A stretch of 64,000 nt of DNA from Mallotus nudiflorus (taxonomy: Eukaryota; Streptophyta; Magnoliopsida; Malpighiales; Euphorbiaceae), in the NCBI GenBank assembly GCA_947683625.1, contig CANTUR010000037.1, forward strand, positions 1,550,001 through 1,614,000, read 5' to 3'. The notes beneath the pieces were generated by a model that had not been told where the DNA came from, did not search any database, and saw only the letters and a list, made by a program, of their open reading frames with translations. Of this stretch, positions 1 through 9,227 are shown piece after piece. A program made the translations under genes and the position numbers. Position 1 is the first letter of the stretch; each line of letters starts with the position of its first letter.

Positions 1-1567
1 GCTAGAGTCTTATTTAATTTGGAGGTTGAAGAAGTGGAATCATGTGAAGCTTTTACAAAATTAATATGTGTTGAAGATGATAAAGTCATTCCATTCTTAT
101 ATCCAATTCCATGGGTATTTTCATAAAAATTTTGAGTCATAAAGACTATCTAAAGTTTCTTTTCTTCTCTTAAATTTAACAATGGAATTCTTTAATTCTA
201 AGACCTCCTTAGAAAGCTTATGATTTTCATCATTTGCTTAATTAAGTTAATCTTCCAAAGAATTAAAATATTTTGTATTACTAACAAGTTTTTCGTTTGA
301 TTCAACAAGTTTAGCAAAATTAATTTTTAAAATTTCTAATTCTTTCTTTAAACTACCTAACTCAAGCTTATAATGTTTCTTCATAAATAATAAACTTTTC
401 CATTTAACAATAATTTTCTCATAATAGAGCTCTCATCATCATCATCATTATTACAATAGTTATCACAATCATCAAAGGAAGAATAAGAAGTAGATAGTAT
501 CTCATTTTCATTTTTAAGAGCCATAAAGCAAAGATTGGCCACCCTTGTTGTTCCTCTTCCTCTTCGAATTCAAAGGAATCATCCCAAGTAGCTTTGAATG
601 CCTTCTTCTTATCTTTTGCTCCTTTATTCTTGAATTTGAGTTTGGGACACTCAGTTCTAATATGTCTCGATTTTTTACATTCATAGCAAGTAACCTCCTT
701 AGTTTTCTTCTTCCCATCTCCTTCAAACTTTTTATTAAAGTCCCTTATTCTTGAGAAGTTTTTCTTTCTTAAAACTTCTTGAAGTTCGTAGTGAGCATGG
801 CAATGTCACCATCTTCATCACTAGAATCTTTGATGCTTTCCTCTTCATTATCTTCTTGAAGAGCTTTTAGAGTAATGCTCTTTTTCTTTTCTTATTTCTC
901 TTATTGTTCTTCACCTCTTTGCTTAATAGTGAGCTTATGTGTTAAAAGCTTAACAATGAGCACCATAGGTCAATAGAGTGGAAAGGTCTTGAGCTTCCTC
1001 AATTAAAGTAACACGAGATTCCCAATCCTTCTTAGGTAGAATTCTTAGAATCTTGTTGTTTACCTCTTCCTTGGAGAAATATTTTCTAAGTTTCTTGAGG
1101 GTTATGAGGAGAGCATTGAGACAATTTTTCATCTCCGTGATTGATTCATGAGGCTTCATTTTGAAGAGCTCATATTCATACATATAAAGTTGAAACTTCT
1201 TGCTTCTTACTTGAATGTTGCCTTTGTAGTCGTTTTCTAAGGTCTCCCCCATTTCTTTAGCCGACATACAATGTTGAAGCTTGCCTCCTTCTTCTCTTAT
1301 CATTAAAGAGACTAGAGTAATCATATCTTTTTTACTTTTTTTTTTATTTTCTTCCTTTTGATCAATACTCCATTGGCTTCTTGTAAGAGTAGTTACCACA
1401 CCATCAATGACAGTTGTAGGTAGTTCCTAACCTCTTTGCATAATGTCCCAAAGTTTGATGGAATCACAATCAAGATATAATTCCATTTAGAATTTCTAAT
1501 GTGGATAGTCACTACCATCAAAGAATGGTTTAAGAGAAGAGATGTTTTGTGATTCACTCCCCATGAT
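1..1567 (-). pseudogene. Copia B gag, broken (SIRE/Maximus-like Ty1/copia)
   Basis: This is the gag region of a Ty1/copia retrotransposon, read on the - strand, which would package the element's RNA. The N-terminal DUF4219-like stretch (about 1,496-1,567) contains SLKPFFDGSDYPH. The UBN2/gag core lies at 950-1,399 and includes MKPHESITEM and ILPKKDWESRV, both typical of SIRE-type gag. An intact CCHC zinc knuckle (C-x2-C-x4-H-x4-C, in TCYECKKSRHIRTECPK) lies near 645-695 in another frame. Lys/Glu-rich coiled-coil-like sequence continues to the left edge. Several frameshifts and stops break the frame, so no full product is possible. The element runs off the left side, so its pol is not visible. 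Its primer site and 5' LTR follow directly at higher coordinates. The family assignment is firm; the exact lineage is inferred. Confidence 0.85.
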
Positions 1568-1601
1568 CTTGTATTCTAGTAATAAAGTACCTAGAATTAA
1601 A

Positions 1602-1615
1602 GCTCTGATACCAAT
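1602..1615 (-). other. Primer binding site of copia B
   Basis: On the - strand this reads ATTGGTATCAGAGC, the standard initiator tRNA-Met primer site of plant LTR retrotransposons. It abuts the end of the LTR at 1,616 and precedes gag, which fixes the orientation of the element. Confidence 0.9.
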
Positions 1616-2223
1616 TAAAAAGAGTCCTAGAGGGGGGTGAATAGGACTATCAAATAAAAATGAGAAATTAAAATAATTCTTTATAAGAATTGAATTGAAG
1701 TTAAGAAGGAAGAATAAAGAACACAAAGATTTAAGGAGTTTAGATTTAACAACAATCCTAAGTCTCCACCTAACTTATCCCTAAGTTAGAATTTTCAATC
1801 ACCCACAACCTTATTTATAAGATTGAGACTACATAAGATTTTTATGGCTCACTCTTATAACCTTACAACATGAGTTTTCAAGGCTCACTTAAAAAACCAA
1901 AACCCAACTGTTTCAATGGATAACACTTAAACCAATTCCTTTGGAAATAAATCTCACTTCCTTTATAATCTAACCCAAGATTTAAGATGAAGAAAAATTC
2001 TATTTCTAACACACACCTAACTCTTACTCTCACAAGAGTTATACAAACAAAGAATTGTTTAAGAGAATTTGAGAGCTCAATGAATGCTTAAGAAAGAAAG
2101 AATGATAAATAAGTTTCTTAACTTCCATTCAACTCTAGAAGTATTTATACTTAAAAATATAACTTTTAGAGGTGTAAATGATGTGTCCAATATCTATATT
2201 TTGAATCATTGAAAGTGATGTTG

Positions 2224-3180
2224 TCAGACAACTATTCATGGATTGAAACCATAATTGGCTACTTAAGACATTTTAATTTTCCCACATTTCTTCATAGAAA
2301 CTCTAGATATTTTAATTATCTTTCTATATCATTTTAAACCATCCAAATTTGAATTTTTTAGCTCAAGATATTTCTAAAATACTAAGATCTATGCAATCTA
2401 AAATGTAGAATACTATTAGACAGCTATATCCAAGTTGAACCTATGATTTACTATTGAAGAAATTTTAATTTGCTCATACTTTCTTCATGAAAGTTGTAGA
2501 TATTTGACATATCTTTCTATATCATTTTAAATCACCTAAATTAAACTTATGTAGCTTAGGATATGTCAAAAATACTAAGAGCTATGCAATCTAAAATGCA
2601 AAAAACTATCAGACAACTATACACAAGTTGAAGCCGTGATTTGCTCCTGAAGTGTGATATTCCACATCTGTTGGGAAGGATAATGAAGCACGCCTTATAA
2701 GGGTGTGGATACATTCTCCCATTAGACGCGTTTTAAAATCGTGCGCTGTGGGCTGGGCCTGGGCAAAGTGGATAATATCTTATGCAGGTTGGTCTGGGTT
2801 GTTACAATGGTATCAGAGTCGGAGCCCGGATCGGTGTGCCAGCGTGGACGTTGGGCCCTAAGGGGGGTGGATTATGATATCCCACATCGATTGGGAAGGA
2901 GAACGAAGCACGCCTTATAAGGGTGTGGATACCTTCTCCCATTAGACGCGTTTTAAAATCGTGCGCTGCGGGCTGGGCCTGGGCAAAGCGGACAATATCT
3001 GATGCGGGTTGGTCTGGGCTGTTACATGAAGAAATTTGAATTTGACTATACTTTATTCATGAAAATATTTCTAGATATTTGAATTACCTTTCCATATCAT
3101 TTTGAATCACCTTAACTGGACTTCTGTAATTCAAGATATGTCCAAAATACTAAGAGATGTGCAATCTGAGATGGCAGACG
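2224..3180. repeat. Three tandem ~190 bp units in the copia B LTR
   Basis: The phrase CTAAGAGCTATGCAATCT and its variants recur with a spacing of about 190 bp, each followed by a CAGACAACTAT-like stretch and then a CTTTCTTCATGAAAG-like stretch. The units begin near 2,224, 2,417 and 2,608. The third is split by the TRIM at 2,653-3,026. A diverged copy of the same module occurs in the Athila-type element near 61,180-61,410. Confidence 0.85.
2653..3026 (+). mobile_element. Complete TRIM element with 5 bp target duplication
   Basis: This terminal-repeat retrotransposon in miniature is 374 bp long. It has two 154 bp LTRs (2,653-2,806 and 2,873-3,026), each ending in TTACA and differing at only a few positions. 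The 66 bp interior opens with the primer site ATGGTATCAGAG (2,807-2,818) and closes with the purine tract AAGGGGGGTGGA next to the 3' LTR. The flanks are TGAAG at 2,648-2,652 and TGAAG at 3,027-3,031, a perfect 5 bp target-site duplication. It has no coding capacity and would depend on enzymes from other elements. It interrupts the third 190 bp unit of the copia B LTR, so it is younger than copia B. Confidence 0.96.
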
Positions 3181-3476
3181 TATATGTGGATTTTGACTCA
3201 AAATTTTCATACCCAAATGAACTTAGATTTTGAAAAATAAGATGAATTCAGAAAGCTCAAGATGTCTTCTTGAAATATGAAGAAGATAACTTTCTCATTG
3301 TAAAGCTTTAAAGATGTCAAAAGCCTCTTTGAATCTCAAAGGTCCAATCAACCCAAGATAATCATACTTAACTTCCAATAGAGTCCTAACTTATACACAC
3401 TTAAATAAACAAATTAAATGCTTAAAATTAAGTTTGTTAAGATTAAAATTAAGATTGATTATTGTTAAGGTCAACA

Positions 3477-4224
3477 TCCTTCAAATACAAATCTCCATTA
3501 TAAAATAATATTAAATACTACATCACTCAAATACTACTATTGTAGCTGCTAGAGTACAAATAAAAGTTTAGATATAAAAATTATATAAAATAGTTGGTGC
3601 TAAAAAAGACCAGTGAAGGGGTCTACTATTGAGGTCTAACAAAGTAGAATGTCCTGAAAAAAATATTGAGGGGGTCAGACCTTACTAAGTGAGTTATTAT
3701 TATAGATATACATGCATTAGAAAATATAGCCATTTAGTCATCAGTATAATAATATATTTATATGATATGATATACATGTATTTTATACACATGCCAAAAA
3801 TCACCTTTTTCAATGCAATAATAATTATAAGAAAATTGTTTAGGTGGAGGATTAGAGCAGAACCCTAAATAGTCCGCAACCTCGATCACATAACTAATAG
3901 TCATCCAGCTCATCTACAACTCCAAATATTTATTTAACTTAAGGTAGTAGATTGGCCCCGAGTACACTATGTCAATCGAGGATTTGCAGCCACCCTTTTC
4001 AATAACCATTGATCTCATATTCAATTATTCATAATCAAATAATCAGATTCTCAGCATAAAATCTACCTTACTGTTGTGCAACAATTCTAGCGTAGCCCAC
4101 TAGGTGGCATGTTCTACAACTATCCTCCAAATCATACTTATAAATATTAAAAATAATGAAATGTGTAATTAAAAATATGGTAGCATCCATTCATCAAACA
4201 ATATACCATTTATATACAAAATAT
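3477..4224 (-). repeat. Tekay/Del-type LTR fragment, gag-only unit 1
   Basis: This is the 3' part of a Ty3/gypsy LTR on the - strand. It matches 6,957-7,882 and 9,228-10,180 over nearly its whole length, for example around GAAGGGGTCTACTA and CCCACTAGGTGGCA. Its left end is cut by the copia B insertion at 3,476. Its right end joins gag sequence directly at the same internal point as in unit 2. Confidence 0.85.
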
Positions 4225-5410
4225 GAAGTTAGAGTTGCACTGGCAATAGACTGCTACAGAAACTGTTGTTGCTAATAACTATAATATGGATATTATATGG
4301 CAAAATGCTCTTTCTGTCCATATCAGAAACATGTAAGTGGCACTATATAGTAGGGTCCCTAATGGACTCTACCACAAGTCTGGCAGGCACTAACTGCTGA
4401 TCTTGAGCTGCCATAACTAAAACTCTAACCACTACTACTACTAGTGGCACCTAACCCAAATCTCATTGGCCTGTAAGCTCCACTACAGCCATGTCTCCTA
4501 CTACTATGGTATATCGACTACTGCCTCTGACCCTATTGTACTGAGCCTCTCTGCTGACTACTAGACCCAATCTGAAAAGTCGAATATGGAGTGCTCTGTA
4601 ATCCTCCTGACTATAGGCCTTCTATTTGATAAAAGTCTGGCATAGCTCCCTGCCTAACCAGTCTTAGCTTTATCTTATTGGCTAACTCGATCACAGACTT
4701 AAGATTTAGGCTAAAAGTGGGCATTCCAGCAAATGCAAAACCCAATCCGATAATATATGTAGTGACTACGAAGTTCTAATCTCTCATCATATCCTCTGCA
4801 TACCAACCCAGCCTGAGAAACTCCCTAGTATACTCCTCGACAGATCTGCCTCCTCTGGTGATGCTAGTCAATCTGAGTATGTAGCTCAACCATAGTGGCT
4901 TATGGTAGAATCCCCTCAAAAATCTCTCTCTAAATTGTGCCTAGGTCATCATCATCATATGTGGCTGGATGACCTAAACAAACCAATCCAGGGTTGGCCC
5001 CTTTACAGATAGCTCGACGATCATGATCCTCTAATACTCGATGTGAGTAGTCTGAGTCCTAGTCTCAATAGTATGTAGGAAGTCTAATCGGTTTGAAGTC
5101 CCATTACAGGCTATCCAGCCAACTCTGGTGTAGAATAGGGCTACCTCTGGGTTAGACATACCCTGCTGATAACTAAGTTACATCAGTGGTGCGACTAGAG
5201 GTATAGCAGCTTCCTCATACTCTTACTCTATAGGTTCCTCATCCTGTAAATCTCTCTGCCTATAATGACCTGCTGCTCCTTGAGGTTTACCTCTACTTTT
5301 ATGCCTCACTGGAGGCTTTAGGGGTAGAAGAACCTCATCCTGAAAGGACTTACCATCCTCGGCCTCAACGACCGGTGGAGCAATATGCACTCTCCTCCTC
5401 ATTTTGAAAA
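4225..5410 (-). pseudogene. Tekay-type gag remnant, unit 1
   Basis: Read on the - strand, this is homologous to the better preserved gag copy at 7,883-9,045, with the same block order and the same LTR junction. It is more decayed: two of the four zinc-knuckle ligands are lost (the second Cys is now Tyr and the last Cys is also Tyr), stop codons lie inside the motif, and the gag core has many stops. No protease, RT or integrase sequence is present between it and the LTR fragment on its left. Confidence 0.8.
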
Positions 5411-5479
5411 GACAAAATCAACTAAGATTCAAACAAACAAAAAATAACCAAACAATAAACAGACACCCTAATGGTTACA
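5411..5479 (-). other. Leader of unit 1, left part
   Basis: Untranslated leader between the start of gag and the primer site of gag-only unit 1. It is split by the solo LTR at 5,480-6,824; the other part is 6,825-6,940. The uninterrupted equivalent in unit 2 is at about 9,046-9,210. Confidence 0.6.
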
Positions 5480-6824
5480 TGATGGTCTTCCGCAAGTATA
5501 CAAATTCATACAAGTAGTAATTAAATATCGATCCCACAAAGATTGCAAATTGATTACAGTGATACTAGTTGTGTTTATTTGTTTAAACAACAAAAAAGGG
5601 TATTTTTAATTAAACTAAAACAAAACACAAAAATCACAATGAGATAATAATCACTTTAGAGAGCTAGGGTTCTTATTACATATTCAACCTTTATTTAAGA
5701 TAAATTAACTACTAAGCCATACCTAACCTTAATCTAATTTGAGGGTTTCTCAAGAATCATAGGCTTTCCTCCTAAGACAAACCTATGATTAACCAAGTAC
5801 ATTGATGTTCTTAGATTTAAAGCTCTCACCTACTAAGTGTTCGGTTGACTCAATTTAAGCATCAACCCTTGATTAATATTAGTTACTTAAGTGTTTCTCA
5901 ACTAAGAAAGCATCTAACAGGTTATTGTTTAAATCCAATACAACCTATCTCTCGATCAAGTTTTATTGTGTATATTCAATCAAAGGGTGATCAATCCTAA
6001 GAAGACATTAAGTTCAACAACAACCATAGGATTTAGATTAATGGCTTAGGTTTAATTGTGATTAGCCCATGGTTGATTTGCAATAAGAACCCTAACCAAT
6101 AATTTAGCTACTCATGTCAATTGTAAGAGATAAAGAAAAAGAATAAAAGAAACTAAACATCATCATTAAATTGAAATTAAGAATGAATAAACACAATTGA
6201 ATAGAAGAAACCCCCTGTTCAATAGGAAATTTGATGTTCTTGTTCTTATTCTCAAATCTTCAAACTAACATAAGCAAGAAAAAAAAATCCTTGTTCTTCC
6301 CAACTGCTCTCCCAAAATTCTCTAAAAAAAATAATGTATCTCTAAAAAAATATCCTCCCCCTTAAGTGATGAATAATAATCTATTTATATCCCTTTATTT
6401 CTGATGGCTACCCTCTTATAAAACCCTAATTACAAACCCTAGGGTTACAGCCATGCAAAATCTCTATCTTTTCCCTTATGAGTCAGCAATTAAAGTCACC
6501 TCTAAATTTTTTCAATCACCAGGTCGCACGGCCGTGCACATCCCTATTTTAGCATTATCACATATTGACCTCCATTACCTTTCGAGCCTACTTCAAGTGC
6601 CCACGGCTCCCATGTAGCCTTCCTCTATTGTTCTTTGACTTCCCTAATTATATAAAAATCAACCAAAAATAAACCAACTAATACGTAAAAATAATTAAAC
6701 ACACAAGACATGCAGTAAGTACTCAACTAAATAAAAACTGAATAAAAGAAACATAAACTTAACTGAAATTGAATTTTTTCTAAAACGAAAACTACTTAAT
6801 AACATGCATTTTTCACACTCATCA
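5480..6824 (-). mobile_element. Solo LTR of an Athila-type gypsy element
   Basis: This 1,345 bp block begins TGATGGTC and ends CACTCATCA, and is flanked by TTACA at 5,475-5,479 and TTACA at 6,825-6,829, a perfect 5 bp target duplication. It is missing from the otherwise colinear unit 2 (around 9,090). Reverse-complemented, it matches the LTR of the Athila-type element at 56,781-58,232, including the start TGATGAGTGTGAAAAA and the segment around GATTGATCACCCTTTGATTGA. It has no interior or second LTR, so it is a solo LTR left by recombination. Confidence 0.92.
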
Positions 6825-6940
6825 TTACACAGAATTCTAAAAGCAATGAAGACTTATCAAAGACATAATCAAACCTAATTTGTTACATTAGTTTAAAAAA
6901 GTACAAGTCTAACAACCTAGGTCATACAACACTAAACCTA

Positions 6941-6954
6941 GCTCTGATACCAAC
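6941..6954 (-). other. Primer binding site of gag-only unit 1
   Basis: The - strand reads GTTGGTATCAGAGC, an initiator tRNA-Met primer site, placed two bases from the LTR terminus at 6,957. Confidence 0.85.
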
Positions 6955-6956
6955 TT

Positions 6957-7882
6957 TGTCACAACCCAAACTTGGGAGTCATGACCGGTGCTAGGGAATG
7001 AAAATTACTCTAATCCATAACCCGTAGCAAGCCTTAAAAATAAAAACTTATAAAAACCATAATATAAAAATACCAAGGAATTAAAAAATTTAAATCATAT
7101 TAAAGAAATTCTTATATCATATAATAAAATATAACAATACAATATCCTTCAAATACAAATCTCTGTTATAAAACAATATTAAATACTACATCACTCGAAT
7201 ACTACTACTATAGTTACTAGAGTACAAATAAGAGTTTAGATATAAAAATTACATAAAATAGCCAACGTTGAAAAAGACCGACGAAGGGGTCTACTACTGA
7301 GGTTTGATGAAGTAGAATATCCTTAAAAAAATATTAAGAGGGGGCCAAACCTCACTGAGTGAATTATAATTATATATATACATGCACTATAAAATACAAC
7401 CATTTAGGCATCAATATAATAATCTATTTGTATAATATGATATACATGCATTCAAAATCACCTTTTGAATGTAATAATAAATATAAGAAAAATTTTTAGG
7501 TGGAGGATCAGAGCAGAACCCTAAATAGTTCGCAACCTCGATCATATAACCATCCATAACTCTAAATATTTATTTATCCAACTCAAGGTAGTAGTCTGGC
7601 CTCGAGTACACTAGGTTAACCGAGGATTCACAGCCACCCTTTTGCAATAACCATTAATCTTAATATTCAATTATTCATAATCAAATAATAAGATTCTTAG
7701 CCTAAAATCTATCGTACTGTCGTGCAACAGTCCTAGCGTAGCCCACTAGGTGGCACGTTCTACAACTATCCTTCAAATCATACTTATAAATATGAAAAAT
7801 ATTGAAATGTGTAATTAAAAACATGGTAGCATCCATTCATCAAATAATATACCATTTATATACCAAATATATACAAAATATA
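6957..7882 (-). repeat. Tekay-type LTR fragment shared by units 1 and 2
   Basis: This is the 3' 0.93 kb of the LTR on the - strand, ending in GGGTTGTGACA at 6,957. It serves as the 5' LTR end of unit 1 and the left LTR of unit 2. The remaining two thirds of the LTR (compare 10,181-12,089) is absent, and it joins gag directly after ACAAAATATA. Confidence 0.85.
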
Positions 7883-9045
7883 GAGCTAAAGATGCACTAG
7901 CAATAGACTGCTGCTACTGATAATCAAAATATGGGCATGATTTGGCGAAATGCCCTATTTGTCTGCATTGAAAACATGTCAGTGGCTCCATGTAGCAGGG
8001 TCCCTGATGGACTCTACCACAAGTCTGGTAAGCACAAGCTACTGATCTCGAGCTATCATAACTAAAACTCTAACCATTGCTGCTACTAGTGGCACTCGAC
8101 CAAATCTCACTAGCCTACTAGCTCTACTGTGGCCATGTCTCCTACTACCATGGTATCTCGGCTGCTGCCTCTGACCCTGCTGTACTGAGCCTCTCTGCTG
8201 ACTATTAGACCCAATCTAAAAAGTCAAATACATAGTGCTTTAGAATTTTCCTAACTGTAGGCCTCATATTTAATAAAAGTCTGGCATAACTCCCTGCCTA
8301 ATTAGTCTCAGCTCTATCTCATTGGCCAACTCAATTATAGACTCGAGAGTTAGACCAAAATTGGGCATCCCAACAAATACAAAACCCAATCTGGTGATGT
8401 ACATAGAGACTGCAAAGAACTAATCTCTCATCAGGTCCTCTATATACCAACCCAACCTAAGAAATTCCCTAGTATACTCCTCGACAGATTTGTCTTCTCT
8501 AGTGATGCTAGTCAATCGAACTCTGTAGCTCAACTGTAGTGGTTTAGGGTAGAATCTCCTTATAAATCTCTCTCTAAACTGTGCCCAAGTCATTGTCGTC
8601 ATATATGGCTAGATGAGCTAAACAAACCAATCTAGGGTTGGCTCCTCTATAGACAGCTCAATGATCATGATCCTCTGATACTCAATGTGAGTAGTCCGAG
8701 TCCTAGTCTCGATAGTATGTAGGAAGTCTAATGGGTCTGAAGTCCCATTAAAGGCTATCTGGCCAACTTTGGTGTAGAATAGGGCTGCCTCTAGGTCAGA
8801 CATACCTTGCTGATAACCAAGCTACATCAGTGGTGCAACTGGAGGTATAACAGCTTCCTCATACTCTTGCTCTACAGGTTTCTTATCCTGTAGCTCTCTT
8901 TGCCTATTGTAACTTGTTGCTCCTTGAGGTATACCTCTACCTCTGCACCTCACTAGCGGCTCTAAGGGTAGAACCTCATCCTTAAAGGACTCACTATCCT
9001 CGGCCTCAACGACCAATGGAGTGACACACACTCACCTCCTCATTC
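7883..9045 (-). pseudogene. Tekay/Del-type Ty3/gypsy gag, unit 2
   Basis: This gag polyprotein remnant is read on the - strand. Pieces in order from its N terminus: an acidic/Pro-rich head (8,822-9,031), the start of the gag core (8,618-8,803, with EAALFYTKVGQIAFNG), and the retrotransposon gag core (8,420-8,602, with WAQFRERFIRRFYPKPLQ and SVEEYTREFLRL). A perfect CCHC zinc knuckle, CFQCRQIGHFAKSC, lies at 7,935-7,976. The N-terminal pieces are separated by single stops rather than large gaps, so decay is moderate. Normal Tekay/Del elements continue from the knuckle into protease, RT, RNase H, integrase and chromodomain; here the reading passes almost straight into LTR. The unit is therefore gag-only. 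Confidence 0.85.
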
Positions 9046-9227
9046 TGAAAAGACAAAAATAACCAAGATTTAGACAAACAGACATCCTAATGGTTATGCG
9101 AAATTCTAAGAGTAATAAAGACTTATCAAAGACATAATCGAACCTAATTACTGCAGTAGTTTCAGAGAAAATATAAATCTAATAACTTAGGTCATACAAC
9201 ACTAAACCTAGGCTTTGATGCCAACTT
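9046..9227 (-). other. Leader and mutated primer site of unit 2
   Basis: Short untranslated leader colinear with 5,411-5,479 plus 6,825-6,956. The primer site (9,211-9,224) reads GTTGGCATCAAAGC on the - strand, two changes from the consensus. Confidence 0.7.

Larger units (their letters stand above)
1616..3476 (-). repeat. 5' LTR of copia B (contains a TRIM insertion)
   Basis: On the - strand the LTR begins TGTTGACC at 3,476 and ends next to the primer site at 1,616, close to the family motif TTCACCCCCCTCTAGG. The start and end motifs are shared with the LTRs of copia A (24,946-25,726) and the solo LTR at 18,546-19,388. It holds three tandem units of about 190 bp and a 374 bp TRIM; without the TRIM and its duplicated target it is about 1.48 kb. 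Immediately right of 3,476 the Tekay-type LTR resumes, so copia B inserted into that LTR. Confidence 0.85.

Noticed and set aside
2641..3030. Two 5S-rRNA-like or tRNA genes suggested by the repeated GC-rich blocks
   Set aside because: The pair is fully explained as TRIM LTRs with primer site, polypurine tract and target duplication; I see no 5S internal control boxes or cloverleaf.
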